Both the position numbers and the translations under genes were made by a program. Positions 1 through 5,744 of a DNA stretch of 5,896 nt are shown here, piece by piece; within the stretch, counting starts at the first letter, position 1; each line of letters begins with the position of its first letter. The DNA comes from Oscillibacter sp. UBA6647 (lineage in GTDB: Bacteria > Bacillota > Clostridia > Oscillospirales > Oscillospiraceae). The notes beneath the pieces were generated by a model. It was not told the origin of the DNA. It did no database searches and worked only from the letters and a program-made list of their open reading frames with translations. The stretch is taken from assembly GCA_002455655.1 (NCBI GenBank), contig DKLF01000158.1:1-5896 (forward strand). The letters run 5' to 3'.

Positions 1-14
1 CGCTTTTCATCTTT

Positions 15-581
15 TCAGCATTTTACCGTTCCGTCGGGGTTGAACAGAGGCAGGGGCGCCAGATACCGGATGTCGCTCCGTGCCTGTGCGTCTCCCTCGG
101 CAAACACCGCGATGCGGCCCGCCGTGGTTCCCCCCGCCAACTCCACCAGCGCTTCCATGGCGTGCATAGAGCCGCCTGTGGAAATCACGTCGTCCATCAG
201 CAGCACCCGCTTTCCACGGATGAGGTCCGCGTCGTCCCGGCCCAGATACAGCCGTTGGGACCCTGCGGTGGTGATAGACCGGTCCTCCACATAAATGGGA
301 TCGGGCATATAGGCCTTAGGGCCCTTCCGGGCAATAAAATAGCGCTTCGCGCCGGACTGGCGGGCCATCTCGTGAATCAGAGGAATGCTTTTGGCCTCCG
401 CCGTAAGCATATAGTCATAGTCGGCCTGAGGCACCAGCTTCAAAAGCTCCCGGGCGCAGGCGACGGTAATCTCCGCATCACCAAAGCAGATGAACGCGCC
501 GATGTATAAATCGTCCGTCACCTTGCAGATGGGCAGCTCTCGCTCCAGCCCCGCGATATTTGTTTTATATGTTTTCCGCAT
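15..581 (-). CDS. Phosphoribosyltransferase family protein (PRPP-binding, APRT-like type I fold)
   Basis: The 188-aa product looks like a cytoplasmic type I phosphoribosyltransferase, the fold that moves a 5-phosphoribosyl group between PRPP and a nucleobase. The PRPP-binding loop is plain at about residues 126-138 (VLLMDDVISTGGS: hydrophobic strand, two acidic residues, then TGGS). A preceding segment at about 60-92 (TAEAKSIPLIHEMARQSG, then RKGPKAYM) resembles the region of adenine phosphoribosyltransferases that contacts pyrophosphate. It ends in LPLFNPDGTVKC, a tail I recall from a conserved clostridial subgroup annotated only as a phosphoribosyltransferase family protein. The substrate is therefore not assigned; adenine or xanthine is possible. 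An ATG at 581 was chosen because GGAGG (591-595) lies 9 nt upstream. The reading frame stays open to an ATG at 638, but that codon sits at the predicted transcription start and lacks a ribosome binding site. It is divergent from gdhA. The family call is firm, the substrate open. Confidence 0.9.
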   Translation of the reverse strand: MRKTYKTNIAGLERELPICKVTDDLYIGAFICFGDAEITVACARELLKLVPQADYDYMLTAEAKSIPLIHEMARQSGAKRYFIARKGPKAYMPDPIYVEDRSITTAGSQRLYLGRDDADLIRGKRVLLMDDVISTGGSMHAMEALVELAGGTTAGRIAVFAEGDAQARSDIRYLAPLPLFNPDGTVKC

Positions 582-642
582 AGTAAAACTCCTCCAACAA
601 CACAGTCGAATTTCCGATTTTCCCCGGGTCCCAAACATATTT

Positions 643-670
643 ATTATATAGGCCTATCTAAAAAAGTCAA
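643..670 (-). promoter_or_regulatory. Sigma-A-type promoter of the phosphoribosyltransferase gene
   Basis: Read on the minus strand, a TTGACT -35 box (665-670) is followed after 16 nt by a perfect TATAAT -10 box (643-648). Transcription would start near 636, giving a leader of roughly 55 nt before the ATG at 581. The spacer contains the 10-bp perfect palindrome ATAGGCCTAT (648-657), which touches the -10 box and could be a small operator. The promoter is well supported by sequence; the operator is only a suggestion. Confidence 0.82.
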
Positions 671-753
671 TGTAAAGTCCCAATTTTCCGCAAAAAGACG
701 TCCATCTTGCATTTCCTTGTTAAACTGCACAAAAACCTGCATGAATTTTTTCC

Positions 754-812
754 GTCATATGGAAAGAAAATGACCCATATGAGGAAAAGGATGCTTGCTT
801 CCATACATGGAA
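754..812. promoter_or_regulatory. Cluster of short inverted repeats upstream of and overlapping the gdhA promoter (candidate operators)
   Basis: CATATG occurs at 756-761 and again at 776-781, with centres exactly 20 bp apart, about two helical turns. Extended, these form the inverted repeat CATATGG (756-762) and CCATATG (775-781), nested with GTCAT (754-758) and ATGAC (770-774). A third dyad, TTCCATACATGGAA (799-812), overlaps the end of the -35 box and the spacer of the gdhA promoter. ATGGAAAG is repeated directly at 759-766 and 807-814. The arrangement suits a dimeric regulator binding several half-sites, but I do not recognise a known consensus, so this is inference from symmetry and position. 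Confidence 0.45.
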
Positions 813-823
813 AGTGCTAGAAT
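795..823 (+). promoter_or_regulatory. Sigma-A-type promoter of gdhA
   Basis: A TTGCTT -35 box (795-800) and a TAGAAT -10 box (818-823) are separated by an optimal 17 nt. Transcription would begin near 830, leaving a leader of about 70 nt before the ATG at 900. No terminator-like hairpin is visible in that leader, so control is more likely at initiation. The dyad TTCCATACATGGAA at 799-812 overlaps the promoter core, where a bound protein would be expected to repress. Confidence 0.7.
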
Positions 824-899
824 AATTAAAGCGCAAACATGATAATTTCAGTTGTTTTATGCAAAAATCGCCGTTAAAAAATGAAGGAGGAAGTTTTTG

Positions 900-2252
900 A
901 TGAATGCATATCTTGCCAGCGTACTGGAAAATGTAAAGGCCAAGCACGGCAACGAGCCCGAGTTCGTCCAGACCGTGGAGGAGGTTTTCTCTTCTCTGGA
1001 ACCCGTCATTGAGAAGCACCCCGAATACGAGAAGGTTGACCTGCTTACCCGTATGGTCGAGCCGGAGCGTATGTTCACCTTCCGTGTGACTTGGGAAGAC
1101 GACCAGGGCAATTGGCACACCAACCGCGGCTGGCGCTGCCAGTTCAACGGCGCCATTGGCCCCTACAAGGGCGGCCTGCGCTTCCAGAAGAATGTGTACG
1201 AGGGCATCATCAAGTTTCTGGGCTTTGAGCAGACCTTTAAGAACAGCCTGACTGGCCTGCCCATCGGCGGCGCCAAGGGCGGTTCCGACTTCGATCCTGC
1301 CGGCAAGTCCGACGCCGAAGTCCTGCGTTTCTGCCAGAGCTTCATGACCGCGCTGTATCGCTACATCGGGCCCGACGTTGACATTCCCGCCGGCGACATG
1401 GGCGTGGGCGCCCGCGAAATCGGCTATCTGTACGGCCAGTACCGCCGCCTGAAGGGCGTGTGGGAGAACGGCGTCATCACCGGCAAGGGCCTGACCTACG
1501 GCGGCAGCCTCATCCGTCCCGAGGCCACGGGCTTTGGCGCTGTGTACTATCTGTGCGAGGTTCTCAAGCACGAGAACGACTCCATCGAGGGCAAGCGCAT
1601 CGCTGTCTCCGGCTACGGCAACGTGGCCTGGGGTATCATGAAGAAGGCTGCCGAGCTTGGCGCCAAGGTTACTTACATGGCTGGCCCCGACGGCTACGTC
1701 CATGATGCCGACGGCATCAACACCGACGAGAAGCTGAACTTCATCCTTGACATGCGCGCCAAGGACCCCATGCACTGCAAGCCCTACGCCGAGAAGTTCG
1801 GCTGCGAGTTTGTGGAAGGCACCAAGCACTGGGGCCACAAGGACGTGGATATTCTCATGCCCGCCGCTATGCAGAACGATGTCAATCTGGAGTGGGCTAA
1901 GAAGATTGCCGAGTCCGGCGTGAAGTATTACATCGAAGTCGCCAACATGCCTACCACCAACGACGCTCTGGAGTTCCTGCGCGGCCAGAAGCACATGGTC
2001 GTCGCTCCCTCCAAGGCTGTTAACGCCGGCGGCGTGGGCGTCTCTGCGTTGGAGATGTCTCAGAACTCCGAGCGTCTGGTCTGGACTGCGGAAGAGGTTG
2101 ACGCACAGCTCAAGAAGATGATGGTCACCATTCACAGCATGTCCGCCGAGGCGGCTGAGGAGTATGGTCTGGGCTACGACCTGGTGGCCGGCGCCAACAT
2201 CGCTGGCTTCAAGAAGGTTGCCGAGGCCATGATGCAGCAGGGCCAGTTCTAA
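900..2252 (+). CDS. gdhA: Glutamate dehydrogenase, hexameric family I, C. symbiosum-like
   Basis: This 450-aa enzyme reversibly interconverts glutamate with 2-oxoglutarate plus ammonia in the cytoplasm. The N-terminal substrate domain carries GPYKGGLRF (K90), FEQTFKNSL (K114), the signature LPIGGAKGGSDFDP (120-133, catalytic K126) and DIPAGDMGVG (D166). The Rossmann domain has GYGNVAWG at about 238-245, then AGPDGY near 261-266. The C-terminal part returns NMPTTN, PSKAVNAGGV and EMSQNSERLVWT. From memory the closest well-studied relative is the NAD-dependent Clostridium symbiosum enzyme, and the PD pair after the second strand (P263, D264) matches it; NAD preference is therefore inferred. Annotation pipelines may label such proteins NADP-specific. 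The start is ATG at 900, 9 nt after AAGGAGG (884-890); a TTG at 897 is the less likely alternative. Lysine is almost always AAG and third positions favour C, suggesting high expression. Confidence 0.97.
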   Translation: MNAYLASVLENVKAKHGNEPEFVQTVEEVFSSLEPVIEKHPEYEKVDLLTRMVEPERMFTFRVTWEDDQGNWHTNRGWRCQFNGAIGPYKGGLRFQKNVYEGIIKFLGFEQTFKNSLTGLPIGGAKGGSDFDPAGKSDAEVLRFCQSFMTALYRYIGPDVDIPAGDMGVGAREIGYLYGQYRRLKGVWENGVITGKGLTYGGSLIRPEATGFGAVYYLCEVLKHENDSIEGKRIAVSGYGNVAWGIMKKAAELGAKVTYMAGPDGYVHDADGINTDEKLNFILDMRAKDPMHCKPYAEKFGCEFVEGTKHWGHKDVDILMPAAMQNDVNLEWAKKIAESGVKYYIEVANMPTTNDALEFLRGQKHMVVAPSKAVNAGGVGVSALEMSQNSERLVWTAEEVDAQLKKMMVTIHSMSAEAAEEYGLGYDLVAGANIAGFKKVAEAMMQQGQF

Positions 2253-2277
2253 AAAGTTTTTCTTCATCTCATAAGCG

Positions 2278-2324
2278 CGGCTCGCGGAACCAAATTGGTT
2301 CCGCGAGCCGTTTTTTATTTTTTT
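2278..2324 (+). terminator. Rho-independent terminator of gdhA, overlapping the 3' end of the convergent symporter gene
   Basis: The arms at 2278-2293 and 2295-2310 are perfectly complementary over 16 positions around a single central A. A real hairpin would have about 14 bp (CGGCTCGCGGAACC) and a 5-nt loop. It is followed directly by six T, one A and seven T (2311-2324). It starts 25 nt after the gdhA stop. On the other strand the hairpin begins 4 nt after the symporter stop codon, but no T-run follows there for about 20 nt, so intrinsic termination should work mainly in the gdhA direction. Confidence 0.93.
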
Positions 2325-3328
2325 GCGGGTTGCTCTTTTCCAAAATTCGTCCCTGCCGCACGCTTTCCAATTGATCCCCGGAGGCTGCCGAACAGTTTCC
2401 GTCTCCTCTTCGTCGGAAACGTGAAAAATCCGGTCAGCCCATCAAACGCTGGAAGCAAAAACACAGCGGAGAGCAGATTAAACACCGTGTGCACCACTGC
2501 AATCCCCACGGAATTGATGAGGCGATCATGCAGCGGCGCACCAAACAACAGCCATAGCGGCAGCAGGACTACCGTTCCAAGAATATTGAATTTCAAATGC
2601 GCAAATGCAGCCCGCTTCGCGTTTGCGCCGCAGCCCACAGCGGCCAGCAAGACCGTGACGCAGGTGCCGATATTCCCTCCCAGCACCAAAGGCACTCCCA
2701 TTCCCCAAGTCACCGAACCTGTGGTTGAAAACGCCTGCAACAGTCCGATGGAAGCGCTGGAGCTTTGGATTATGCCGGTGAAGATCGCCCCCGCCAGAAG
2801 CGTTGTCAGAGGATTGACAGCCAGCTCCGTCAGTTGGCGGAAAGCCGCTGTCCCCGCGATCGGCGCGGCGGCGGCAGCCATTCGCTCCATTCCAACCAGC
2901 AGCAAAAACAGGGCCAGCAGCAGCCCACCCCATACCCTCCGTCTGGGAACCAAGAGATAAATCAAAAGCCCTATACACGCAAAAATTACCGTTAGCTCCG
3001 GCGCAGCAGACGTCTCCGTTCGGAAGCATAGCAGCCAAGCGGTGGCAGTGGTCCCCAAATTACTTCCTATCATTACGGGAATAATCTGCTCAAGGGATAA
3101 AATTCCCGCATCCGCCAGAGATACGGTCATCACCGTCACAGCGGAGGAGGACTGTACCACTGCCGTGACCAAAAATCCCAGCAGAAACCCCCGCCACCGG
3201 CCGTCCGTGGCGCGACGCAGCAGCCGCTCTGCCCGTCCGCCCTCAAGCTCCCGCAGATATTCCCCCAACAGCGTAATTCCAAACAGAAACAGCACTACAC
3301 CGCCAAGCATTGTCCAAAGGCTCTGCAT
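2315..3328 (-). CDS. Na+/phosphate symporter-type membrane protein, short form without a PhoU domain
   Basis: A 337-aa integral membrane protein of the Na/Pi cotransporter family (Pfam Na_Pi_cotrans, TC 2.A.58), expected to move phosphate with sodium across the cytoplasmic membrane. The family's internal duplication is obvious: QSSSAVTVMTVSLADAG (59-75) is echoed by QSSSASIGLLQAFSTTG (188-204), and GSNLGTTATAWLL (88-100) by GGNIGTCVTVLLA (217-229). Hydrophobic segments cover about 5-22, 48-74, 112-127, 134-147, 174-200, 212-230, 249-263 and 275-294. The protein ends in a basic soluble tail and lacks the C-terminal PhoU-like domain found in the roughly 540-aa members such as E. coli YjbB; short forms like B. 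subtilis YqeW exist. The start is ATG at 3328 with a G-rich GAGGGGGG site 5 nt upstream. The open frame continues to 3472, but that would run through the mntP terminator and 3' end. Phosphate is the default substrate, not proven. Confidence 0.88.
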   Translation of the reverse strand: MQSLWTMLGGVVLFLFGITLLGEYLRELEGGRAERLLRRATDGRWRGFLLGFLVTAVVQSSSAVTVMTVSLADAGILSLEQIIPVMIGSNLGTTATAWLLCFRTETSAAPELTVIFACIGLLIYLLVPRRRVWGGLLLALFLLLVGMERMAAAAAPIAGTAAFRQLTELAVNPLTTLLAGAIFTGIIQSSSASIGLLQAFSTTGSVTWGMGVPLVLGGNIGTCVTVLLAAVGCGANAKRAAFAHLKFNILGTVVLLPLWLLFGAPLHDRLINSVGIAVVHTVFNLLSAVFLLPAFDGLTGFFTFPTKRRRKLFGSLRGSIGKRAAGTNFGKEQPAKK

Positions 3329-3371
3329 AGCTTCCCCCCTCTTCTCCTGAAAGCAGGATATGAGCGTAAGC

Positions 3372-3417
3372 AAAAAAAAGACCGGGCAGAGGCGACCGAA
3401 AGCCACCCCTGCCCGGT
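3372..3417 (-). terminator. Rho-independent terminator after mntP, in the short leader of the symporter gene
   Basis: In minus-strand RNA the segment 3417-3381 folds into an uninterrupted 16-bp stem with a UUUCG loop. Thirteen pairs are Watson-Crick and three are G-U. Two nucleotides of context later (C at 3380, then 3379-3372) comes a run of eight U. It lies 14 nt after the mntP stop codon. The three wobbles would become A-C mismatches on the plus strand, so the structure is built for minus-strand RNA. The downstream symporter ATG is only 43 nt past the U-run, so this hairpin could also limit read-through into that gene. Confidence 0.9.
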
Positions 3418-3431
3418 ATGTACTGAATCTG

Positions 3432-4007
3432 TCAGGAAAAAAAACTAAGGTGCTCAAACAAAATTCTTGCACCCATCAAAATCAAGAGAATCCCCCCGCT
3501 CAGCTCCGCGCGGCGCTTGTACCGCGCCCCGAAATAATTTCCAACCGCCACGCCCGTCAGGGACAGGAGAAAAGTCACGGCCCCGATGATGGAAATAGCC
3601 GGTACGATGCGCACATTTAAAAACGCGAAGGTCACGCCGACCGCCAGCGCGTCAATGCTGGTGGCAAAGGCCAGCACCGTCAGTTGCTTCAGGACCACCC
3701 TCTCAGCCACAGCGCAGGCCGTCTCCGCTTCCTCTTTTCCGCAGCCCTCGCGTATCATGTTTCCACCGATGATGACAAGCAAGGCAAAGGCTACCCAGTG
3801 GTCCACACTCTGGATATACATGGCAAACCGGGACCCCAGCAGCCAGCCCAGAAAAGGCATTATCGCCTGAAATCCTCCAAAAAACAAAGCCACCACAAAG
3901 GCGTGGCCCCAACGAAGCTTCCGCATGCAGAGCCCCTGACAAATTGCCACGGCAAATGCGTCCATAGACAGGCCAATGCCCACCAGCATCAGTTCAAAAA
4001 GTCCCAA
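3432..4007 (-). CDS. mntP: Manganese efflux pump MntP (TTG start)
   Basis: A 191-aa inner-membrane protein of the MntP/DUF204 family, which exports Mn2+ and protects against manganese excess; E. coli MntP has 188 aa. It shows the family's two related halves: GLSMDAFAVAICQGL (12-26, with D16) and ATSIDALAVGVTFAFL (115-130, with D119), each an acidic residue inside a membrane helix. About six membrane segments are expected, at roughly 4-26, 35-57, 68-84, 107-130, 135-157 and 168-188. A TTG at 4007 was chosen: it gives the normal family N-terminus MGLFELMLVGIGLSMDAF and has GGGAG (4017-4021) 9 nt upstream. The alternatives are an ATG at 4067, which would overlap sfsA and add a non-family extension, and an ATG at 3989, which would cut into the first helix and lacks a good site. 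It follows sfsA by 25 nt with no terminator between, suggesting co-transcription. No yybP-ykoY manganese riboswitch is visible in the operon leader. Confidence 0.9.
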   Translation of the reverse strand: MGLFELMLVGIGLSMDAFAVAICQGLCMRKLRWGHAFVVALFFGGFQAIMPFLGWLLGSRFAMYIQSVDHWVAFALLVIIGGNMIREGCGKEEAETACAVAERVVLKQLTVLAFATSIDALAVGVTFAFLNVRIVPAISIIGAVTFLLSLTGVAVGNYFGARYKRRAELSGGILLILMGARILFEHLSFFS

Positions 4008-4016
4008 AAAATCCCG

Positions 4017-4021
4017 CTCCC
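4017..4021 (-). promoter_or_regulatory. Ribosome binding site that decides the mntP TTG start
   Basis: GGGAG on the minus strand lies 9 nt before the TTG at 4007 and inside the 25-nt gap after the sfsA stop. A second purine run, AAGGA, sits just upstream (4023-4027). Neither the ATG at 4067 nor that at 3989 has a comparably placed site. Confidence 0.6.
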
Positions 4022-4032
4022 ATCCTTGTAAC

Positions 4033-4713
4033 TCACAAAAGCACAGGAATTTCTCCCCGAATCGCAATGCTGTCGGGCGCTACCGTGCAGTCAAATGCCC
4101 GCACAAAAACGCCCGCTGCCGCCGCTTCCCGCAGTGCGGTGCCAAAGGCCGGGTGCGTCGCGTCGTTAGGCGACACATCCAGCATATCCTCCATTTGCAC
4201 CACAAAGAACAGCGTGGCCGCAAGCCCCTGCTCCACCGCGCGGCGCAGCTCGTGGATGTGCTTAACACCCCGCTCCGTAGGTGCATCCGGAAACCGGGCG
4301 TGGCCATTTTCCTCCAGTGTCACGCCCTTGACCTCCACCAGATGTGGCCCTTGGCCCGTCTCCAGACAAAAGTCGATGCGGGACGCGCCGTAAGTATATT
4401 CCGGCTTTATGCTCTTCACGTCCGGCAGAAAACCGCCTTCCGCCGCCCACTCGCCAAACACGCGATTTGGCGCCTGTGCATCCATATTAACCAGCAGACC
4501 GCCCTTTTCCACCGCGATCAAATCATAGGCGGTCTTTCTCGCGGGATTCTTCGCCCGCTCCAGATAGACCCTTGCACCTGGGAGAAGTAGCTCCCGGCAT
4601 CGGCCCGTATTTTTCACATGGCACACAACCCGGTCTTCCGCCGTATCCACCAGCGCGATAAAGCGATTGGGCCGCTCCGCGAAGCGACCGGGAAGCACCG
4701 TTCCATATCTCAT
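4033..4713 (-). CDS. sfsA: SfsA family protein (sugar fermentation stimulation protein homologue; nuclease-like fold)
   Basis: The 226-aa protein matches SfsA along its length; the E. coli protein has 234 aa. An N-terminal OB-like part contains LPGRFAERPNRF (about 7-18), VKNTGRCRELLLPG and RKTAYDLIAVEKG. The C-terminal part carries the PD-(D/E)xK nuclease-like signature ASRIDF (D114) and VEVKG (E127, K129), followed by the family block FPDAPTERGVKH (141-152). SfsA was named for stimulating maltose metabolism genes in E. coli and binds DNA; its molecular activity is uncertain, and the nuclease-like residues are retained here. The start is ATG at 4713 with GGAGG (4721-4725) 7 nt upstream; an upstream in-frame start at 4740 is less likely. 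It is the first gene of an apparent sfsA-mntP operon with its own promoter. Family identification is secure, function is not. Confidence 0.94.
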   Translation of the reverse strand: MRYGTVLPGRFAERPNRFIALVDTAEDRVVCHVKNTGRCRELLLPGARVYLERAKNPARKTAYDLIAVEKGGLLVNMDAQAPNRVFGEWAAEGGFLPDVKSIKPEYTYGASRIDFCLETGQGPHLVEVKGVTLEENGHARFPDAPTERGVKHIHELRRAVEQGLAATLFFVVQMEDMLDVSPNDATHPAFGTALREAAAAGVFVRAFDCTVAPDSIAIRGEIPVLL

Positions 4714-4757
4714 CGGCTTCCCTCCTCCCGTGCTATGCAAAGCAATGTGCAGTTATC

Positions 4758-4786
4758 AGTTTAACACAACTCCCCCGGCGACGCAA
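4758..4786 (-). promoter_or_regulatory. Promoter of the sfsA-mntP operon
   Basis: On the minus strand a TTGCGT -35 box (4781-4786) and a TAAACT -10 box (4758-4763) are exactly 17 nt apart. Transcription would start near 4751, with a leader of about 37 nt to the sfsA ATG. It lies in the 128-nt gap after the VanW-family gene. The match is moderate, but the spacing and position are good. Confidence 0.6.
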
Positions 4787-4841
4787 CCAAAAAAGGCCCG
4801 CAGGTTGAAAATCAGCCAACTGTATTCTTCTACTCGGTTCC

Positions 4842-5675
4842 TCAGTTATTGCCTTGCGACAGAAGCGGATTGTACATCATAATTGCATTATTCTCCAGCA
4901 AAAACAATTCGTCTAAAAATATGCCTTCAATTGTCCACCGCTGTCGATACAACTCGTTGTGGCGGACGTATCCGCCCCACGGGCCGCGATCCATCCGGTG
5001 ATTGCGCTCTACAATCTTATAGCAGTGCTCCGGAGGCCGCTCTGCCAGCCATTCTCCTTCCAGATTTTGCGCCCCCACCCAGACACGGAGCTGAAAGGTC
5101 TGATCCGTGTCGTTGCGAATCATCAAATCCCGATGAGGATAGGCGCAGGTAGCGCCACTTCCAAAGGGCTGAGTGCGGTTGGAATCCGGAAAAACGTCGT
5201 GGGAATGGCGATAGCGTTCGATCACTGTCAGCGGCGTGTGGAGCGTCATCCAGAAAATGAGATTCGTCATCTGGCAGAGTCCACCGCCAACATCATAGCC
5301 AATATGCCCCAAAAACAGCACCAATCCATCAAGATAGCCCTTGTGGCGGGTTGGTTTTCCAACAAGACGCCAAAAGCTGAAGGTTTCACCGGGCCGCAGC
5401 AGGATTCCGTCCAATCGGGCCGCCGCCAGCTTTAAATTGGTGATTTTATTGTGCTGATAGCGCATTTCTGCGCCCTGAAGGTCCCGCAGTAGGGGCGTGG
5501 CGTGGGAGAAATGAATGCACGGCAGACAAGTTTGCTGCCGTTCCTTTGCAAAACGGAACCTTCCGGAATGCCAGAGCAAAAAACGTCGCCATGCATACCA
5601 GCGCTTTCCAGCCCACAGTCGCAGCCAACTGCGGCGAATGGGCGGACGCAGACTTCGGCTCTCCGCTTCATTCAT
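4842..5675 (-). CDS. VanW family protein (orphan, no vancomycin-resistance neighbours)
   Basis: The 277-aa product belongs to the VanW family (Pfam VanW), about the length of the VanW encoded in vanB-type glycopeptide resistance clusters. Visible family blocks are NKITNLKLAAARLDG (76-90), LLRPGETFSFWRLVG (92-106), the glycine-rich DVGGGLCQMTNLIFW (128-142), LHTPLTVIERYRH (145-157) and IRNDTDQTFQLRVWV (186-200). The biochemical role of VanW is unknown. The N-terminus (residues 11-45) is rich in Arg and Trp and has no clear signal peptide or membrane anchor. None of the van regulatory or ligase genes is present, so this is best read as a chromosomal family member and not as evidence of vancomycin resistance. 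The start is ATG at 5675 with GGAGG (5687-5691) 11 nt upstream, rather long. An in-frame TTG at 5693 overlaps that GGAGG and has no site of its own. Family sure, function unknown. Confidence 0.9.
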   Translation of the reverse strand: MNEAESRSLRPPIRRSWLRLWAGKRWYAWRRFLLWHSGRFRFAKERQQTCLPCIHFSHATPLLRDLQGAEMRYQHNKITNLKLAAARLDGILLRPGETFSFWRLVGKPTRHKGYLDGLVLFLGHIGYDVGGGLCQMTNLIFWMTLHTPLTVIERYRHSHDVFPDSNRTQPFGSGATCAYPHRDLMIRNDTDQTFQLRVWVGAQNLEGEWLAERPPEHCYKIVERNHRMDRGPWGGYVRHNELYRQRWTIEGIFLDELFLLENNAIMMYNPLLSQGNN

Positions 5676-5692
5676 ATTCAGCCTTACCTCCA

Positions 5693-5744
5693 ATTCCCGA
5701 AATTCTTACCCAATCCTGATTCCCGAAATTCTTACTCAATCCTG
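5693..5744. repeat. Two tandem copies of a 26-bp unit in the leader of the VanW-family gene
   Basis: Positions 5693-5718 and 5719-5744 are direct, adjacent copies differing at one base (C at 5710 + 1 versus T in the second copy, within TTACCCAAT and TTACTCAAT). The plus-strand unit begins ATTCCCGAAATTC and ends CAATCCTG; a partial ATTC follows at 5745-5748. On the minus strand the array ends about 1 nt before the GGAGG of the VanW gene, so it lies in the expected 5' untranslated region. It may be a recent duplication of leader sequence or a pair of protein or RNA binding sites. The repeat itself is certain, its role unknown. Confidence 0.93.

Larger units (their letters stand above)
582..899. 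other. Divergent intergenic regulatory region between the phosphoribosyltransferase gene and gdhA
   Basis: This 318-bp stretch contains no credible gene. Its A/T content is clearly higher than that of the flanking genes. It carries a near-consensus minus-strand promoter (643-670), a plus-strand gdhA promoter (795-823), both ribosome binding sites, and a group of short inverted repeats at 754-812. The section between the promoters at about 671-750 shows nothing I can name. I looked for a TnrA-like box (TGTNA, 7 nt, TNACA) and for a T-box or riboswitch leader and did not find one. Confidence 0.8.

Noticed and set aside
582..638. N-terminal extension of the phosphoribosyltransferase to an ATG at 638.
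   Set aside because: The predicted transcription start is near 636, and the extension would translate through the GGAGG that serves the ATG at 581.
897..899. TTG immediately before the gdhA ATG as the start codon.
   Set aside because: The ATG at 900 is 9 nt from AAGGAGG and is the stronger codon. The TTG would be only 6 nt away and adds just one residue.
720..2267. A 515-codon open frame on the minus strand covering the whole of gdhA.
   Set aside because: It is antisense to a gene with unmistakable family motifs. gdhA rarely uses codons whose complement would give a stop in that frame (Leu as CTG/CTT, Lys as AAG, C-ending codons), which leaves the opposite strand open. The translated product is a low-complexity Leu/Ala/Gly/His-rich string with no recognisable domain.
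3329..3472. 48-residue N-terminal extension of the Na/Pi symporter.
   Set aside because: It would be translated from the mntP 3' end and terminator hairpin. The family N-terminus begins at the ATG at 3328, which has its own ribosome binding site.
4787..4825. Possible terminator of the VanW-family gene: a weak stem (CAGTTG with CAACCTG, one bulged C) and a run of six T on the minus strand.
   Set aside because: The stem is only about 6 bp with a 9-nt loop, and the T-run is separated from it by a further 6 nt. This does not meet the pattern of an intrinsic terminator, so read-through into sfsA-mntP remains possible.
4842..5675. Vancomycin-resistance locus.
   Set aside because: Only a VanW-family gene is present. 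The family is widespread outside resistance clusters, and no van ligase, dehydrogenase, dipeptidase or sensor-regulator genes occur here.
5693..5744. CRISPR-like or insertion-sequence-end repeat.
   Set aside because: There are only two directly adjacent copies with no spacers, no terminal inverted repeats and no transposase or cas gene nearby.
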